A stretch of 64,000 bases of DNA, from NCBI RefSeq assembly GCF_022179125.1, contig NZ_BPQG01000051.1, positions 40,088 to 104,087 of the forward strand, in the 5' to 3' direction. Below are positions 46,358-58,141 of the stretch, piece after piece. Numbering within the stretch: position 1 is the stretch's first letter; every line of letters begins with the position of its first letter. The notes under the pieces are model-generated. The model was given only the letters and a program-made list of their open reading frames with translations. It ran no database searches and was not told where the DNA came from. A program made the position numbers and the translations under genes. The DNA comes from Methylobacterium cerastii (GTDB taxonomy: Bacteria > Pseudomonadota > Alphaproteobacteria > Rhizobiales > Beijerinckiaceae).

Positions 46358-47506
46358 GGCCGCGATCAGGCCGCCGTCGTCGGCGACGCGGCGCAGGTGG
46401 TAGGGCGTGTCGCCGAGCTGGTACTCGATCATCGCCAAGCGCTTGAAGTGGTGCGCGCCGATGTACTCCATGGTCATGCCGATGCCACCGTGGAGCTGCA
46501 CAGCCTCCTGGCCGAGGAAACGGCAGGCCTTGTTGACCTGAACCTTCACCGCGGAGAGCGCGGCTGCGCGCTCGGCGGCGTCGGCGGAATCCACCATCAT
46601 CGCCCCGTAGATCGCCATCGAGCGCGCCTGTTCCAGGGCGATCAGCATGTCGACCGCCCGGTGCTGCAGCGCCTGGAAGCTGCCGACTGTCACGCCGAAC
46701 TGCTTGCGCTGCTTGAGGTAGTCGACGGTGAGCGCGTGCAGCGCCGACATCGAGCCGAGCGCCTCTGCCGCCAGCGCCGCGATGCCGTGCTCGGCCACGC
46801 GCACGAGGAGCGGCAGGCCGTCCTCCGAATCGCCGAGGACGGCGTCCGCGCCGACCGCGACGTTGGCGAAGGCGACCTCCGCGGCCCGCCCGCCATCCTG
46901 GGTCGGATACGCTTCGATGGTCACGCCCGGCGCGTCCGCCGGCACCACGAACAGGCCGATGCCGTGCCGGTCGCGGCGCTCGCCCGAGAGGCGGGCGCTG
47001 ACCACGATCAGGCCGGCGGAATCGGCGTTCAGCACCACGCTCTTCTGGCCGTCGAGCACGTAGTGCGAGCCCTCGCGGCGGGCTTTCGTCGCGACATCGT
47101 GAAGGTCGTAGCGGGACTGCCGCTCCGTGTGGGCAAGCGTGAGACGCGTGGTGCCCTCGATCAGGCCGGGCAGCCAGCGCGCCTTCTGGTCCGAATCGGC
47201 GCCGAGGCGAATCGCCGTCGCGCCGAGGACGCCGCTGGCGAAGACCGGCTCGACGGCGAGGTTCCGGCCGATGGCCTCCATCACGATCATCGTCTCGACC
47301 GCGCCGCCGCCGAACCCACCATCCTCTTCCGAGAACGGCAGGCCGCAGACGCCGAGCTCTGCGAGCTTGCCCCAGTTCGCCTCGGAGAACCCCATCGGCT
47401 CGCGGGTCCGGGCCTGGCGCGCCTCCAGCGAGGGATAGCCGTCGGCGCAGAAGCGCTCGACGCTGTCGCGCAACAGGTTCTGCTCTTCGCTGAAGTCGAA
47501 ATCCAT
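46355..47506 (-). CDS. pimD: Acyl-CoA dehydrogenase, PimD-like small subunit
   Basis: A 383-residue flavoenzyme from ATG 47506 (MDFDFSEEQNLLRDSVERF). It shows the N-terminal ACAD helices, TRLTLAHTERQSRYDLHDVA, KQRKQFGVTVGSFQALQHRAVDM and VQLHGGIGMTMEYIGAHHFKR. It is last in the leftward order ligase, thiolase, ACAD, ACAD, the same as pimABCD of pimelate degradation in Rhodopseudomonas. With the previous ACAD it could form a heteromer. A 96-bp repeat separates the two ACAD genes, and the TAG stop lies in another repeat. Confidence 0.85.
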   Translation of the reverse strand: MDFDFSEEQNLLRDSVERFCADGYPSLEARQARTREPMGFSEANWGKLAELGVCGLPFSEEDGGFGGGAVETMIVMEAIGRNLAVEPVFASGVLGATAIRLGADSDQKARWLPGLIEGTTRLTLAHTERQSRYDLHDVATKARREGSHYVLDGQKSVVLNADSAGLIVVSARLSGERRDRHGIGLFVVPADAPGVTIEAYPTQDGGRAAEVAFANVAVGADAVLGDSEDGLPLLVRVAEHGIAALAAEALGSMSALHALTVDYLKQRKQFGVTVGSFQALQHRAVDMLIALEQARSMAIYGAMMVDSADAAERAAALSAVKVQVNKACRFLGQEAVQLHGGIGMTMEYIGAHHFKRLAMIEYQLGDTPYHLRRVADDGGLIAA

Positions 47507-47558
47507 GAAACGAACCGCTTTCTACGAGACGCTCGACGCGACCGATGCGGCCGCGGGT

Positions 47559-47653
47559 CCCTTCTCCCAGGGGGAGAAGGACAGGATGAGGGGCGTGACC
47601 TTTCCGGATAGGTGACGCCCCTCACCCCAACCCTCTCCCACCGGGAGAGGGGG
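47559..47653. repeat. ~96-bp double-hairpin intergenic repeat, copy 2 of 3
   Basis: Hairpins CCCTTCTCCC...GGGAGAAGG and CCCTCTCCC...GGGAGAGGG flank ATGAGGGGCGTGACCTTTCC. The layout matches the elements at 3183 and 55398. It separates the two ACAD genes of the leftward operon. Confidence 0.8.
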
Positions 47654-47688
47654 TGGTCCGGAGCCACGCCCGCCGGACGGAGCAGAAA

Positions 47689-48885
<1,197 letters not shown>

Positions 48886-48888
48886 GGC

Positions 48889-50073
48889 TCAGTTCCCGAT
48901 CTCGAACAGGCCGGCGCAGCCCATGCCGCCGGCCACGCACATGGTGACGACGGCGTAGCGCGCCCCGCGGCGGCGGCCCTCGAGCAGGGCATGGCCGACG
49001 AGGCGGGCGCCGCTCATGCCGAAGGGGTGCCCGACGCTGATGGCGCCGCCGTTGACGTTGACCCGCTCCGGGTCGATCCCGAGCGTGTCGCGGCAGTACA
49101 GCGACTGGCTCGCGAAGGCCTCGTTCAGCTCCCACAGGTCGATGTCGGCGACCTTGAGCCCGTGCCGCTCCAGCAGGCGCGGCACCGCGAAGACCGGGCC
49201 GATGCCCATCTCGTCCGGGCCGCAGCCGGCCGACGCGAAGCCGCGGAAGGTGCCCAGTGGGGCAAGCCCGCGCCTCACGGCCTCCGCCCCCGACATCACC
49301 ACGCAGGCCGAGGCCCCGTCCGAGAGCTGGCTGGCGTTGCCGGCGGTGATGAACGCGGTCTCGCCGCGCACGGGCTTGAGCCTGGCCAGACCTTCGAGCG
49401 TCGTGTCGGGGCGGTTGCCCTCGTCCTTGGCGAGCCGCGTCTCGACGGTGCGGGTCTCGCCGGTGGCCTTGTCGGTCACCGACATCATCGCGGAGATCGG
49501 CACGATCTCGGCATCGAACAGGCCGCGCTCCTGCGCCGCCGCGGTGCGACGCTGGCTTTCCAGCGCGAACGCGTCCTGGGCCTCGCGCGAAATGCCGTAA
49601 CGCTCGGCGACGATGTCGGCGGTCTCGATCATCGGCATGTAGATCGCCGGCAGGTGGGCGAAGAGCCAGTCGTTGCGGGTCAGCTCCTTCTGCACCTTCG
49701 GCTGCACCAGGCTGATCGATTCGAGGCCGCCGGCCACCGCCACCGGCACGCCGTCGAGGATCACGCGCCGTGCGGCGCTGGCGATCGCCTCGAGGCCCGA
49801 GGCGCAGAACCGCGACACCGTCACGCCGGCCGACCCGACCGGAATGCCGGCGACGAGGCTCGCGTGCCGCGCGACGTTGCCGCCGGTCGCGTTCTCAGGA
49901 TAGCCGCAGCCGAGCACGACCTCCTCGACCTCGGCCGGCTCGACGCCGGCGCGCTCAACCGCGGCGCGGATCGCGTGCGCCCCGAGGTCGGCGCCGTCTG
50001 TCAGGTTCAGCGCGCCGCGGAACGCCTTGCCGATCGGCGTGCGGGCGGTGGAGACGATGACGGCGTCGATCAT
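48889..50073 (-). CDS. Acetyl-CoA acyltransferase (thiolase), PimB-like
   Basis: A 394-residue thiolase from ATG 50073. The nucleophilic cysteine is in [20 protein letters not shown], the catalytic His in [18 protein letters not shown] and the second cysteine in [18 protein letters not shown]. Its start overlaps the ligase stop by four bases (ATGA), and the following ACAD begins three bases after it. It removes acetyl-CoA units in beta-oxidation. Confidence 0.93.
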   Translation of the reverse strand: MIDAVIVSTARTPIGKAFRGALNLTDGADLGAHAIRAAVERAGVEPAEVEEVVLGCGYPENATGGNVARHASLVAGIPVGSAGVTVSRFCASGLEAIASAARRVILDGVPVAVAGGLESISLVQPKVQKELTRNDWLFAHLPAIYMPMIETADIVAERYGISREAQDAFALESQRRTAAAQERGLFDAEIVPISAMMSVTDKATGETRTVETRLAKDEGNRPDTTLEGLARLKPVRGETAFITAGNASQLSDGASACVVMSGAEAVRRGLAPLGTFRGFASAGCGPDEMGIGPVFAVPRLLERHGLKVADIDLWELNEAFASQSLYCRDTLGIDPERVNVNGGAISVGHPFGMSGARLVGHALLEGRRRGARYAVVTMCVAGGMGCAGLFEIGN

Positions 50074-51788
50074 GCGGGTCGGGCTCCGGTGTTGTCGCGC
50101 GCCGTCATGGCCTGTTCTTCGGCGACGAGCACGCTGGCGAGCAGCTTGCCCGCCGGGCTACGGGGGAGGGCGTCCCGGAATTCGAGCGCCCGCGGGATCT
50201 CGTGGCGGCCGATGCGGCTGGCGAGGAAGGCGTTGAGCTCGTCGAGGGTGAAGCGCTCGGCGCCGGGCTTCAGGGTGACGAAGGCCTTGGCCGCCTGGCC
50301 GCGATAGTTGCAAGGGATGCCGATGACGATGGTCTCGGCGACCGCCGGATGCTCGTAGATCGCGCTCTCGATCTGCACCGGGTAGACGTTGTAGCCGCCC
50401 GAAATGATCATGTTCTTGCGCCGGTCGACGAGGTCGAACAGGCCGTTCTCGTCCACTCGCCCGATGTCGCCGGTGAGGAACCAGCCGTCGCGGAACGCTT
50501 CGGCCGTGGCGTCCGGCTGCTCGAAGTAGCCGGCGAAGACGTTGGGCCCGCGGATCGCGATCTCGCCGGTCTCCCCGGTCGGCACCTCCACCGAAGGGTC
50601 GTCGAGGGAGACGACCCGCATGGCGATGCCCTTCAACGGGATGCCGATCACGCCGGGCCGGCGCTCGGCCGCGCGCGGCAGGCGGGTGCCGGCAGGCGAG
50701 GTCTCGGTCATGCCCCAGCCGACCCCGAGGTTGACGCCCATCAGCCGGCTCAGGCGGCCCATCACGTCGAAGGGCAGGGGCGCGCCGCCGCTCATGCACG
50801 AGCGGAGCGACGAGAAGTCCACCGCCTCGATGCCGGGGTGATTCAGCAGCGCGAACCACATCGTCGGCACCCCCGGCAGCGCCGTGGCGCGGCGGACTTC
50901 GATGTCGGCGACGATCTCCTCCGGGTCGAAGCGCTGGCGCAGCAGGATCTGCGTGCCGCCGCGGATGCCGCGCAGGAGCACCGTCGTCAGCGCGTAGATG
51001 TGGAACAGCGGCAGAACGCAGACGGCGCGGGCCGAGGCCTCGCCCTCGTCGCCGTCGTCTGTCCAGAGCCGGTACATCGAGACGGCGGCCGTCAGGTTGC
51101 CGTGGGTCAGCATCGCCGCCTTCGGCAGGCCGGTGGTGCCGCCGGTGAATTGCAGCAGCATCACGTCGGAGGGCTTGCGCTGCGGCCAGGCGGCCGGGCG
51201 CGGCGCGCTGCGCAACGCGGCCAGCGGTACGACGCCGGAGCGGTCCGGGATCGGCAGGGGCTCCAGCACGGTGGAGGCGCCCCATTCCGCGTCGTCGCCG
51301 ACGAGGACGGTGTCCACGGCGCCCTCGTCGAGCAGCGTCAGCGCCACCGGCAGGAAGCCGGGCAGGTTGGTGGTCACGAGGACGCGGGCGCGGGTGGTGC
51401 CGAGCTTGTGCGCAAGTTCCCGCGGCGCATCGAGGCCGGACAGGTGCGCCACCCGCAGCCCGGCGCGGGCTGCGGCGAAGAACGCCACAGGGTGGAACGG
51501 GGTGTTCGGCAGGTGCAGGCCGATCGTGGCGTCGGGCGCCAACCCGAGCCGGATCAGGCCGGCGGCGATCGCCTCGACGTGGTCGGCGAATTCGGGAAAG
51601 CCGATCGCGCGTCCGCGAAAATCGAAAGCCGGCCCCTTCGCCCCGGCGACGCCGGCCGCGAGCAGGTCCGGAATCGTTCCGACCTCGATCGCGCCGTCCC
51701 AGTCGCAGGCTTCGGGGAAGTGCCGCGCCCGAGCCTCCGCCCGAGCCTCCGCTGGCGATTCGGCCTCTCGGATCGCCGGATGCGACAC
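50070..51788 (-). CDS. AMP-forming acyl-CoA ligase, dicarboxylate/PimA-like
   Basis: A 572-residue ligase. GTG 51788 is preceded by GGGAGG at six bases and is preferred over ATG 51830, which has no ribosome site. Motifs in order: [20 protein letters not shown] (phosphate loop), [45 protein letters not shown] and the C-terminal [10 protein letters not shown] with the catalytic lysine. It activates an acid to its CoA ester and is the first gene of the leftward pim-like operon. Confidence 0.92.
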   Translation of the reverse strand: MSHPAIREAESPAEARAEARARHFPEACDWDGAIEVGTIPDLLAAGVAGAKGPAFDFRGRAIGFPEFADHVEAIAAGLIRLGLAPDATIGLHLPNTPFHPVAFFAAARAGLRVAHLSGLDAPRELAHKLGTTRARVLVTTNLPGFLPVALTLLDEGAVDTVLVGDDAEWGASTVLEPLPIPDRSGVVPLAALRSAPRPAAWPQRKPSDVMLLQFTGGTTGLPKAAMLTHGNLTAAVSMYRLWTDDGDEGEASARAVCVLPLFHIYALTTVLLRGIRGGTQILLRQRFDPEEIVADIEVRRATALPGVPTMWFALLNHPGIEAVDFSSLRSCMSGGAPLPFDVMGRLSRLMGVNLGVGWGMTETSPAGTRLPRAAERRPGVIGIPLKGIAMRVVSLDDPSVEVPTGETGEIAIRGPNVFAGYFEQPDATAEAFRDGWFLTGDIGRVDENGLFDLVDRRKNMIISGGYNVYPVQIESAIYEHPAVAETIVIGIPCNYRGQAAKAFVTLKPGAERFTLDELNAFLASRIGRHEIPRALEFRDALPRSPAGKLLASVLVAEEQAMTARDNTGARPA

Positions 51789-51880
51789 GCCAACCTCCCA
51801 GACGCGACCTCGGGCGGGCCGCTGTTCCATGATTGCGAAATTCGATTTATGCCGATGGCGGTCGCTGTCAACCGAACATA

Positions 51881-51898
51881 CCGGTTTTTCGAAACCGG
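51881..51898. promoter_or_regulatory. Inverted repeat in the divergent pim-like promoter region
   Basis: CCGGTTT and AAACCGG are exact arms around TTCG. A second partial dyad (AACCG...CGGTT) overlaps its left side. The only gap between the divergent ligase and CoA-transferase genes is here, so this is a likely shared operator; the regulator is not visible in the window. Confidence 0.4.
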
Positions 51899-51960
51899 AA
51901 GGCCGGGCGCGACGCCGGGCGGCGCTGCAGACGCGCCGAATTCAGGATCTGGAGGAACCG

Positions 51961-53154
51961 ATGGAGCCGACGACGGAACAGGACCTGCCGCTGTCGGGCA
52001 TCCGCGTCCTCGACCTGTCGCGCGTGCTGGCCGGCCCGTGGTGTGGACAGGTGCTCGCCGACCTCGGCGCCGACGTGATCAAGGTCGAGCATCCCGAGCG
52101 CGGCGACGACACCCGCGACTGGGGCGTCGCCACCAGCCCGGGCAACACCACCTATTTCGACAGCGTGAACCGCAACAAGCGCTCGCTCGGCCTCGACCTC
52201 GCGACCGAAGAGGGCGCGGACCTGGCGCGCAGGATCGCCGCCGGCTGCGACGTGCTGATCCAGAACTTCAAGCGCGGCGGCGCCGACAAGCTCGGCCTCG
52301 GCTACGCGCGCCTCTCGGCCGAGAACCCGGGCTTGGTCTACTGCTCGGTGGCCGGCTACGTCGGCGACGGGCCGGAGGCGGACCGGCCGGGCTACGACCT
52401 CGTGGTGCAGGGCGAGTCCGGGCTGATGGCGTTGAACGGCCGGCCCGAGGAGCCGCCGCTGAAGTTCGGCGTGGCGGCGGTGGACCTGTTCACCGGCCAG
52501 TACGCGGCGCAGGCGGTGCTCGCCGCGCTGCTGCAACGCCACCGCACCGGGCGCGGCCGCCACGTCGAGATGGCGCTCTACGATTCCGGCCTCAGCCTCA
52601 CCTCCTATGTCGGCCTCGCGGCCCTCGCCCTCGGCCGCGATCCCGAGCGGGTCGGCAACGCCCACCCGGCGATCGTGCCCTACGGCGTGTTCGAGGCGGC
52701 GGACGGTCCCCTCGTGATCACGGTCGGCAACAACGGCCAGTATCGCCGCTTCTGCACGGTGATCGGCCGCGAAGACCTCGCCGCCGACCCGGACTTCGCG
52801 ACCAACCTCGGCCGCTCGCGCCATCGCGCACGGCTCGCCCCCGAGATCGACCGCGAGCTCACCCGCATCCCGCGGGCGGCGCTGATCGAGGCGCTTCGCG
52901 CCGCGGGCATCCCCTGCGGCGAGGTCGCGGGCCTGCACGAGGCTTTCCGCTCCGAGCGCACGGCGCAGGCCGGCATGCTGCACGCGGGCCGCTCGCCCGT
53001 CCTCGCGCCGCCCTATCGCCTCGACGGCGACCGGCCGCCGGTGCGCCGGCCGCCGCCGAGCCTCGGCGAGCACACCGACGCGCTGCTCACGGAACTCGGC
53101 CTCGATTCGGAGCATATCGCGGACCTGCGGGCACGCGGCGTCGTCGCTGGCTGA
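51961..53154 (+). CDS. CoA-transferase family III (CaiB/Frc-like)
   Basis: A 397-residue protein from ATG 51961, after GGAGGA. LSGIRVLDLSRVLAGPWCGQ, VLADLGADVIKVEHPERGDD, NRNKRSLGLDLATEEGADLA are the family opening, and GYDLVVQGESGLMALNG carries the catalytic aspartate. It sits between a divergent ligase and a fused hydratase/dehydrogenase, so it may provide an alternative route of CoA loading or recycle CoA from product acids. Confidence 0.92.
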   Translation: MEPTTEQDLPLSGIRVLDLSRVLAGPWCGQVLADLGADVIKVEHPERGDDTRDWGVATSPGNTTYFDSVNRNKRSLGLDLATEEGADLARRIAAGCDVLIQNFKRGGADKLGLGYARLSAENPGLVYCSVAGYVGDGPEADRPGYDLVVQGESGLMALNGRPEEPPLKFGVAAVDLFTGQYAAQAVLAALLQRHRTGRGRHVEMALYDSGLSLTSYVGLAALALGRDPERVGNAHPAIVPYGVFEAADGPLVITVGNNGQYRRFCTVIGREDLAADPDFATNLGRSRHRARLAPEIDRELTRIPRAALIEALRAAGIPCGEVAGLHEAFRSERTAQAGMLHAGRSPVLAPPYRLDGDRPPVRRPPPSLGEHTDALLTELGLDSEHIADLRARGVVAG

Positions 53155-53238
53155 GCCTCGCCGACAGGGCCGGACCCCGATCTCGAAAACGGCCGACGCC
53201 CGGAGCGAACCGGGCGCGGCGACGATGAGGAAGCCAGC

Positions 53239-55335
53239 ATGACCGACACCCCGACCACCCTCCGCCGCGACGGCCGCATCGCCGTGATCACTCTGGCCTC
53301 GCCGCCGGTGAACGCGCTTGGCTCGGCCGTCCGCGAGAGCCTGCGCGACCGGATCGCGGAAGCGGGCGCGGACGAGGCGGTCGGCGCGATCGTGCTCACC
53401 GGTTCGGGCAAGCTGTTCTCGGGCGGCGCCGACATCACGGAGTTCGGCAAGCCGCCTCGCGGCATGGGCCTGGGTGAGCTGCTCGACATCATCGAGACCT
53501 CGTTCAAGCCGGTGGTCGCCGCGATCCACGGGCAGGCGCTCGGCGGCGGCCTCGAGCTTGCGCTCGCCTGCCACCACCGGGTCGCGACGCCCTCGGCCAA
53601 GCTCGGCCTGCCGGAGGTCAAGCTCGGCCTCGTGCCGGGCGCCGGCGGCACGCAGCGCCTGCCGCGGGTGGTCGGCCCGCAGAAGGCTCTGGAAATCATC
53701 ACCTCGGGCCAGCCCGTCGGCGCCAAGGCCGCGCAGGCGATGGGGCTCGTCGATGCGTTGACCGGCGCGGACACGCTGGTGGCCGACGCGGTCGCCTTCG
53801 CCGAGCGCGTCCTGGCCGAGGGGCAGGCCTCGCCGCGCATCCGCGACCGCGACGACCGGATCGCCGAGGGTCGCGACAACCCCGGCCTTTTCGAGGCCTT
53901 CCGCAAGGCGAATGCGAAGAAGTTCCGCGGCTTCGAGGCGCCGGAGGGTTGCATCCGCTGCGTCGAGGCGGCCTGCAATAGACCGTTCGCGGAAGGCATG
54001 GCCTTCGAGCGCGAGACCTTCGAGCGGCTGATGCACGGCGCCCAGTCGATCGCCCAGCGCCACGTCTTCTTCGCCGAGCGCGAGGCCGCCAAGATCCCGG
54101 GCCTGGGCAAGGACACGCCGACCCGCGCGGTCGCCCGCGTCGGCATCATCGGCGCCGGCACGATGGGTGGCGGCATCAGCATGAACTTCCTCAACGCCGG
54201 CATCCCGGTGACGATCGTCGAGGCCAAGCCCGAGGCGCTGGAGCGCGGGCTGAAGACGATCCGCAGGAACTACGACGGCTCGGCCAAGAAGGGCCGCATC
54301 ACCGCCGCCGACGTCGAGACCCGGATGGGGCTGCTCACCGACAGCCTCGACTTCGCCGACCTCGCCGCGTGCGACCTGATCATCGAGGCGGCGTTCGAGG
54401 ACACGGACCTCAAGCGCACGATCTTCGAGAAGCTCGACGCCATCGCTAAGCCGGGCGCGATCCTCGCCTCCAACACCTCCTACCTCGACATCGACGTGAT
54501 CGCCGGCATGACGAAGCGCCCGCAGGACGTGATCGGCATGCACTTCTTCTCGCCGGCCAACGTCATGCGGCTCCTCGAAGTGGTTCGCGGCGCGAAGACC
54601 GCACCAGACGTGATCGCCACCGCGATGGCCCTGGGGCGGCGGATCGGCAAGGTCGCGGTGCTGGTCGGCGTCTGCCACGGCTTCGTCGGCAACCGCATGC
54701 TGGAGCAGCGCCAACGCGAGGCCAACAAGCTGATCCTCGAAGGCGCCCTGCCGCAGGACGTGGACCGCGTGGTCGAGGGCGTCGGTCTGCCGATGGGGCC
54801 GTTCGCGATGAGCGACCTCGCCGGCCTCGACATCGGCTGGTCGGCCGAGACCTCGAAGGGCGAGAGCGTGCGCGACATCCTGTGCGAGCAGGACCGCCGC
54901 GGACAGAAGACCGGGCGCGGCTTCTACGATTACGACGAGAACCGGCAGTCCACGCCCTCGTCCGAAGTCGATGCGGTGATCCGTCAGGTGTCCGAGCGCA
55001 AGGGCATCGCCCGCCGCACCGTGACGGACCAGGAGATCCTGGAGCGCTGCCTCTATCCGATGGTCAACGAGGGCGCCAAGATCCTCGAAGAGGGCAAGGC
55101 GCTGCGGGCCTCCGACATCGATACGGTGTGGATCAACGGCTACGGCTGGCCGGTCTACACCGGCGGCCCGATGCACTGGGCCGACGCCATCGGCCTCGAC
55201 ACGATCCTGGCTCGGATGAAGGCTTTCGAAGCCGAGCACGGGCCGGAATTCACACCCTCGGCCCTGTTGGAAAAGCTCGTCGCGGAAGGCGGGAGCTTCG
55301 CCGGGTACGACAAGGCGGCGCGGAACGCAGGCTGA
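53239..55335 (+). CDS. Fused enoyl-CoA hydratase / 3-hydroxyacyl-CoA dehydrogenase (FadJ/PimF-like)
   Basis: A 698-residue multifunctional enzyme from ATG 53239. The crotonase half (~1-190) has LFSGGADITEFGKP, HGQALGGGLELALACHHRVA and GLPEVKLGLVPGAGGTQRLP with both catalytic glutamates. The dehydrogenase half (~295-690) has VGIIGAGTMGGGISMNFLNA, IGMHFFSPANVMRLLEVVRG and GFVGNRMLEQRQREANKLIL. It carries out the two middle steps of beta-oxidation and matches PimF in the pim clusters. It is 84 bases downstream of the CoA-transferase. Confidence 0.93.
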   Translation: MTDTPTTLRRDGRIAVITLASPPVNALGSAVRESLRDRIAEAGADEAVGAIVLTGSGKLFSGGADITEFGKPPRGMGLGELLDIIETSFKPVVAAIHGQALGGGLELALACHHRVATPSAKLGLPEVKLGLVPGAGGTQRLPRVVGPQKALEIITSGQPVGAKAAQAMGLVDALTGADTLVADAVAFAERVLAEGQASPRIRDRDDRIAEGRDNPGLFEAFRKANAKKFRGFEAPEGCIRCVEAACNRPFAEGMAFERETFERLMHGAQSIAQRHVFFAEREAAKIPGLGKDTPTRAVARVGIIGAGTMGGGISMNFLNAGIPVTIVEAKPEALERGLKTIRRNYDGSAKKGRITAADVETRMGLLTDSLDFADLAACDLIIEAAFEDTDLKRTIFEKLDAIAKPGAILASNTSYLDIDVIAGMTKRPQDVIGMHFFSPANVMRLLEVVRGAKTAPDVIATAMALGRRIGKVAVLVGVCHGFVGNRMLEQRQREANKLILEGALPQDVDRVVEGVGLPMGPFAMSDLAGLDIGWSAETSKGESVRDILCEQDRRGQKTGRGFYDYDENRQSTPSSEVDAVIRQVSERKGIARRTVTDQEILERCLYPMVNEGAKILEEGKALRASDIDTVWINGYGWPVYTGGPMHWADAIGLDTILARMKAFEAEHGPEFTPSALLEKLVAEGGSFAGYDKAARNAG

Positions 55336-55397
55336 AAGCGCCACCCTCCAACCTTCGCGCGGCTGCGACTTCTCGGGTTGCCGAAGGTGCCGCTGGT

Positions 55398-55494
55398 CCC
55401 CTCTCCCGTTCGGGAGAGGGACAGGGTGAGGGGCGTGCCCTGTCCGGATCGACCTGACCCCACACCCCAACCCTCTCCCGAACGGGAGAGGGGG
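55398..55494. repeat. ~96-bp double-hairpin intergenic repeat, copy 3 of 3
   Basis: CCCTCTCCCGTTCGGGAGAGGG and CCCTCTCCCGAACGGGAGAGGG are perfect hairpins flanking a GTGAGGGGCGTG core. The copy lies between two convergent genes. It is the most symmetrical of the three. Confidence 0.85.
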
Positions 55495-55523
55495 CCGCAC
55501 AGGGCTTCGAGCGATCGTCTCTC

Positions 55524-56306
55524 TTACCCGATCGCCCCGCTGGCGATCGTCACGCCGCCATCCACCACGATCGCCTGACCGGTCGTGAACCGCCCCGCGG
55601 CGGAGGCGAGGAAGATCGCGGCGCCCGCGATCTCGTCCGGCTCGCCGATGCGGCGCAACGGGGCGCCCGAGGTCGCGGCTTCCAGAACCTTCGGGTCCTC
55701 CCAGAGGGCGCGGGCGAAGTCGGTGCGTACCAAGCCGGGGCAGATGCAATTCACGCGGACGTTGTGCGGGCCGTACTCGACCGCGTAGTTGCGGGCGAGC
55801 TGCATGTCGGCGGCCTTCGAGACGTTGTAGGCGCCGATCACCGGCGAGCCCTTGAGGCCGCCGATCGAGGAGACGATGACGATCGCGCCGTCCCGCCGGG
55901 CGATCATCGACGGCGCCACGAGCTGGATCAGCCAGTGGTTCGAGACGACGTTGTTCGACAGGATCTTCTGGAATTGCTCGTCCTTGATCTCGGCGAGCGG
56001 GCCGTAATACGGGTTGCTGGCGGCATTGCAGACCAGCACGTCCACTTCCCCGAATTTTTCGCGGGTTTCGAAGATCAGGCGGACGAGGTCGTCCTTCACC
56101 GAGATGCTGGCCGGCACCGCCATCGCGCGGCCCGCGCCGTGCGCCGCCTCGATCTCGGCCACGACCGCGTCGCAGGCCTCGCGCTTGCGCGACGACACCA
56201 CCACCCGCGCCCCCTGCTCGGCCATGCGCAGGGCGATGGCGCGGCCGATTCCCCGGGACGAGCCGGTGATGACGGCGACCTTGCCGGTGAGATCGAACAG
56301 CGACAT
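55524..56306 (-). CDS. Short-chain dehydrogenase/reductase
   Basis: A 260-residue SDR from ATG 56306. It has the cofactor motif VAVITGSSRGIGRAIALRMA, VLVCNAASNPYYGP, and the catalytic set SSIGGLKGSPVIGAYNVSKA (Ser, Tyr, Lys). The Arg-rich loop after the second strand (VVSSRKREA) suggests NADP(H). It is last of a leftward four-gene group: ACAD, kinase, SDR, SDR. It could oxidise the 3-hydroxyacyl intermediate of that pathway. Confidence 0.9.
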   Translation of the reverse strand: MSLFDLTGKVAVITGSSRGIGRAIALRMAEQGARVVVSSRKREACDAVVAEIEAAHGAGRAMAVPASISVKDDLVRLIFETREKFGEVDVLVCNAASNPYYGPLAEIKDEQFQKILSNNVVSNHWLIQLVAPSMIARRDGAIVIVSSIGGLKGSPVIGAYNVSKAADMQLARNYAVEYGPHNVRVNCICPGLVRTDFARALWEDPKVLEAATSGAPLRRIGEPDEIAGAAIFLASAAGRFTTGQAIVVDGGVTIASGAIG

Positions 56307-56310
56307 CGGA

Positions 56311-57078
56311 TCATCCTCTCGCGCGTCTGAGCTTGGCCATGCCGCCGATCCAGCGGTCGTGGTCGTCGGCCTTGCGGCGCACGTACGCGGCGACTTGGCC
56401 GTGCGGCAGGATCAGGAATCGGCCCTCCGCGAGCCCCGTGAACGCCGCCTCGGCTACGGCGTCAGGGCTGAGCAGGCCGTCGCGCAGAGCCGGCTCGCGC
56501 GGGGAGGCGCCGCGCACCATCGCCGTGTCGACGCCCTGCGGACACAGCGCGGCGACGCGGATGCCGTGATCGCGATGGGTGATCGCCAGGTGCTCGCAGA
56601 AGCCGAGCGCAGCGTGCTTGGTGGTGGAATAGGTGGCGCTGCCGATCTGGCTGAGGAGCCCCGCCGCGGAAACCGTGGCGAGGAAGCTCCCGGAGCGCCG
56701 GGCGATCCAATCCGGCAGCAGCGCCCGCGCCGCGTGGACGTGGCCCATGACGTTGACGGCCCAGGCGCTGGCCCAGTCGGCTTCCGCTGCGGAGGCCGCG
56801 TTCTCGGGATCGGGATCGCGGAGCAGGATGCCGGCATTCGAGGCGTAGACATCCACCCGGCCGTGGTTGCGGATCGTGTGCGCGACGAGGTCGGCGACGC
56901 TCTCGGCCTCGCCCACGTCGCAGGTCGCGGGCGTGCCGCCGACCTCGGCCGCGGTCTCGGCAGCGCCGGCCGCATCGATGTCGGCGGCGACGACCGTCGC
57001 GCCGTCCGCCGCGAACCGCGCGCAGAGGGCGCGGCCGATGCCGCCCGCAGCGCCGGTAACGACGACGATCCGAGCCAT
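56311..57078 (-). CDS. Short-chain dehydrogenase/reductase
   Basis: A 255-residue SDR from ATG 57078, four bases before the next SDR gene and five bases from the kinase gene. The cofactor motif is VVVTGAAGGIGRALCARFAA with an aspartate (VVAADIDAAG) that favours NAD. YASNAGILL and SAAGLLSQIGSATYSTTKHA carry the catalytic Ser, Tyr and Lys. The C-terminal end (GQVAAYVRRKADDHDRWIGG) is typical of SDRs linked to lipid catabolism. Confidence 0.9.
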   Translation of the reverse strand: MARIVVVTGAAGGIGRALCARFAADGATVVAADIDAAGAAETAAEVGGTPATCDVGEAESVADLVAHTIRNHGRVDVYASNAGILLRDPDPENAASAAEADWASAWAVNVMGHVHAARALLPDWIARRSGSFLATVSAAGLLSQIGSATYSTTKHAALGFCEHLAITHRDHGIRVAALCPQGVDTAMVRGASPREPALRDGLLSPDAVAEAAFTGLAEGRFLILPHGQVAAYVRRKADDHDRWIGGMAKLRRARG

Positions 57079-57083
57079 CGCGG

Positions 57084-58141
57084 TCAGGCCCCGGCCTTCA
57101 CGGCGAAGGACCAGGCCGCGTCGGCGAGCTTGGGGACGCGGGCCGCCATGTCGGCGGCGTGGTCGCTCGCGGCGGTGCCGGCCTTCATCCGCCCGGCGAT
57201 GCCCTGCAGGATGCCGACCAGGCGGAACAGGTTGTAGGCGAAGTACCAGTTCAGGTCGGGCAGGCCGTCGCGCCCGGTCTCGCGGCAGTAGAGCGCCACC
57301 GCCTCCGCCTGCGCCGGGATGCCGAGGCTCCCGAGGTCGAGGCCGCCGAGCGCGCTGCGCCCGTCCGCCGGCAGCACCCAGTGCATCAGCAGGTAGCTGA
57401 AGTCGGCGAGCGGATCGCCCAGCGTCGAGAGTTCCCAATCGAGCACCGCGGCCACGCGGCCGCCCGAAAAGATCATGTTGTCGAGGCGGTAGTCGCCGTG
57501 GACGATTGAGACGCGGTCCTGCTCCGGCACGGTCCGCGGCAGCCACGCGATCAGCCGCTCGGCCGCCTCGAGCCGGTCGCCCTCGGCGGCGCGGTACTGC
57601 CTGGTCCAGCGATCGACCTGGCGGGCGAAGTAGTTGCCCGGCCGCCCGTAATTGCCGAGCCCGATCGCGGTGTGGTCGGTCTGGTGCAGGCGCGCCAGTG
57701 TCGCGATCATCCCCTCGTAGACGCCGCGCCGTTCCGCCGGCCCGAGGTCGGGCAGGGCCGCGTTCCAGTGCACCGCGCCCTCGACCGCCTCCATCACGTA
57801 GAAGGCCGCGCCGATGACGCCGGCATCCTCGCACAGCGCGTCGGCGCGGGGCACCGGGAAGCCGGTGCCGTGCAGCGCCCGGATCAGGCGGTATTCGCGC
57901 TCGACCGCGTGCGCCGAGGGCAACAGCGGGCCGAACGGCTTGCGTCGCAGCACGTAGGCCCCGCCCGGCGTCTCCAGCCGATAGGTCGGGTTCGATTGGC
58001 CGCCCTTGAACTGGCGCAGCGCGAGCGGGCCGCGAAAGCCCGCCACGTGCCCGGCCATCCAGGCCGACAGCGCGGCCTCGTCGATCCGGTGGCGCGGGTC
58101 GACCGGCTTGGTGCCGGCGAAGGCGGCGTCCCCGGTCTCGC

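Noticed and set aside
51868-55749. A 1293-codon open frame on the minus strand opposite the CoA-transferase and hydratase/dehydrogenase genes
   Set aside because: Its composition is His/Arg/Asp-rich low complexity, typical of antisense frames in GC-rich DNA, and it has no motifs. The plus-strand genes carry full catalytic signatures.
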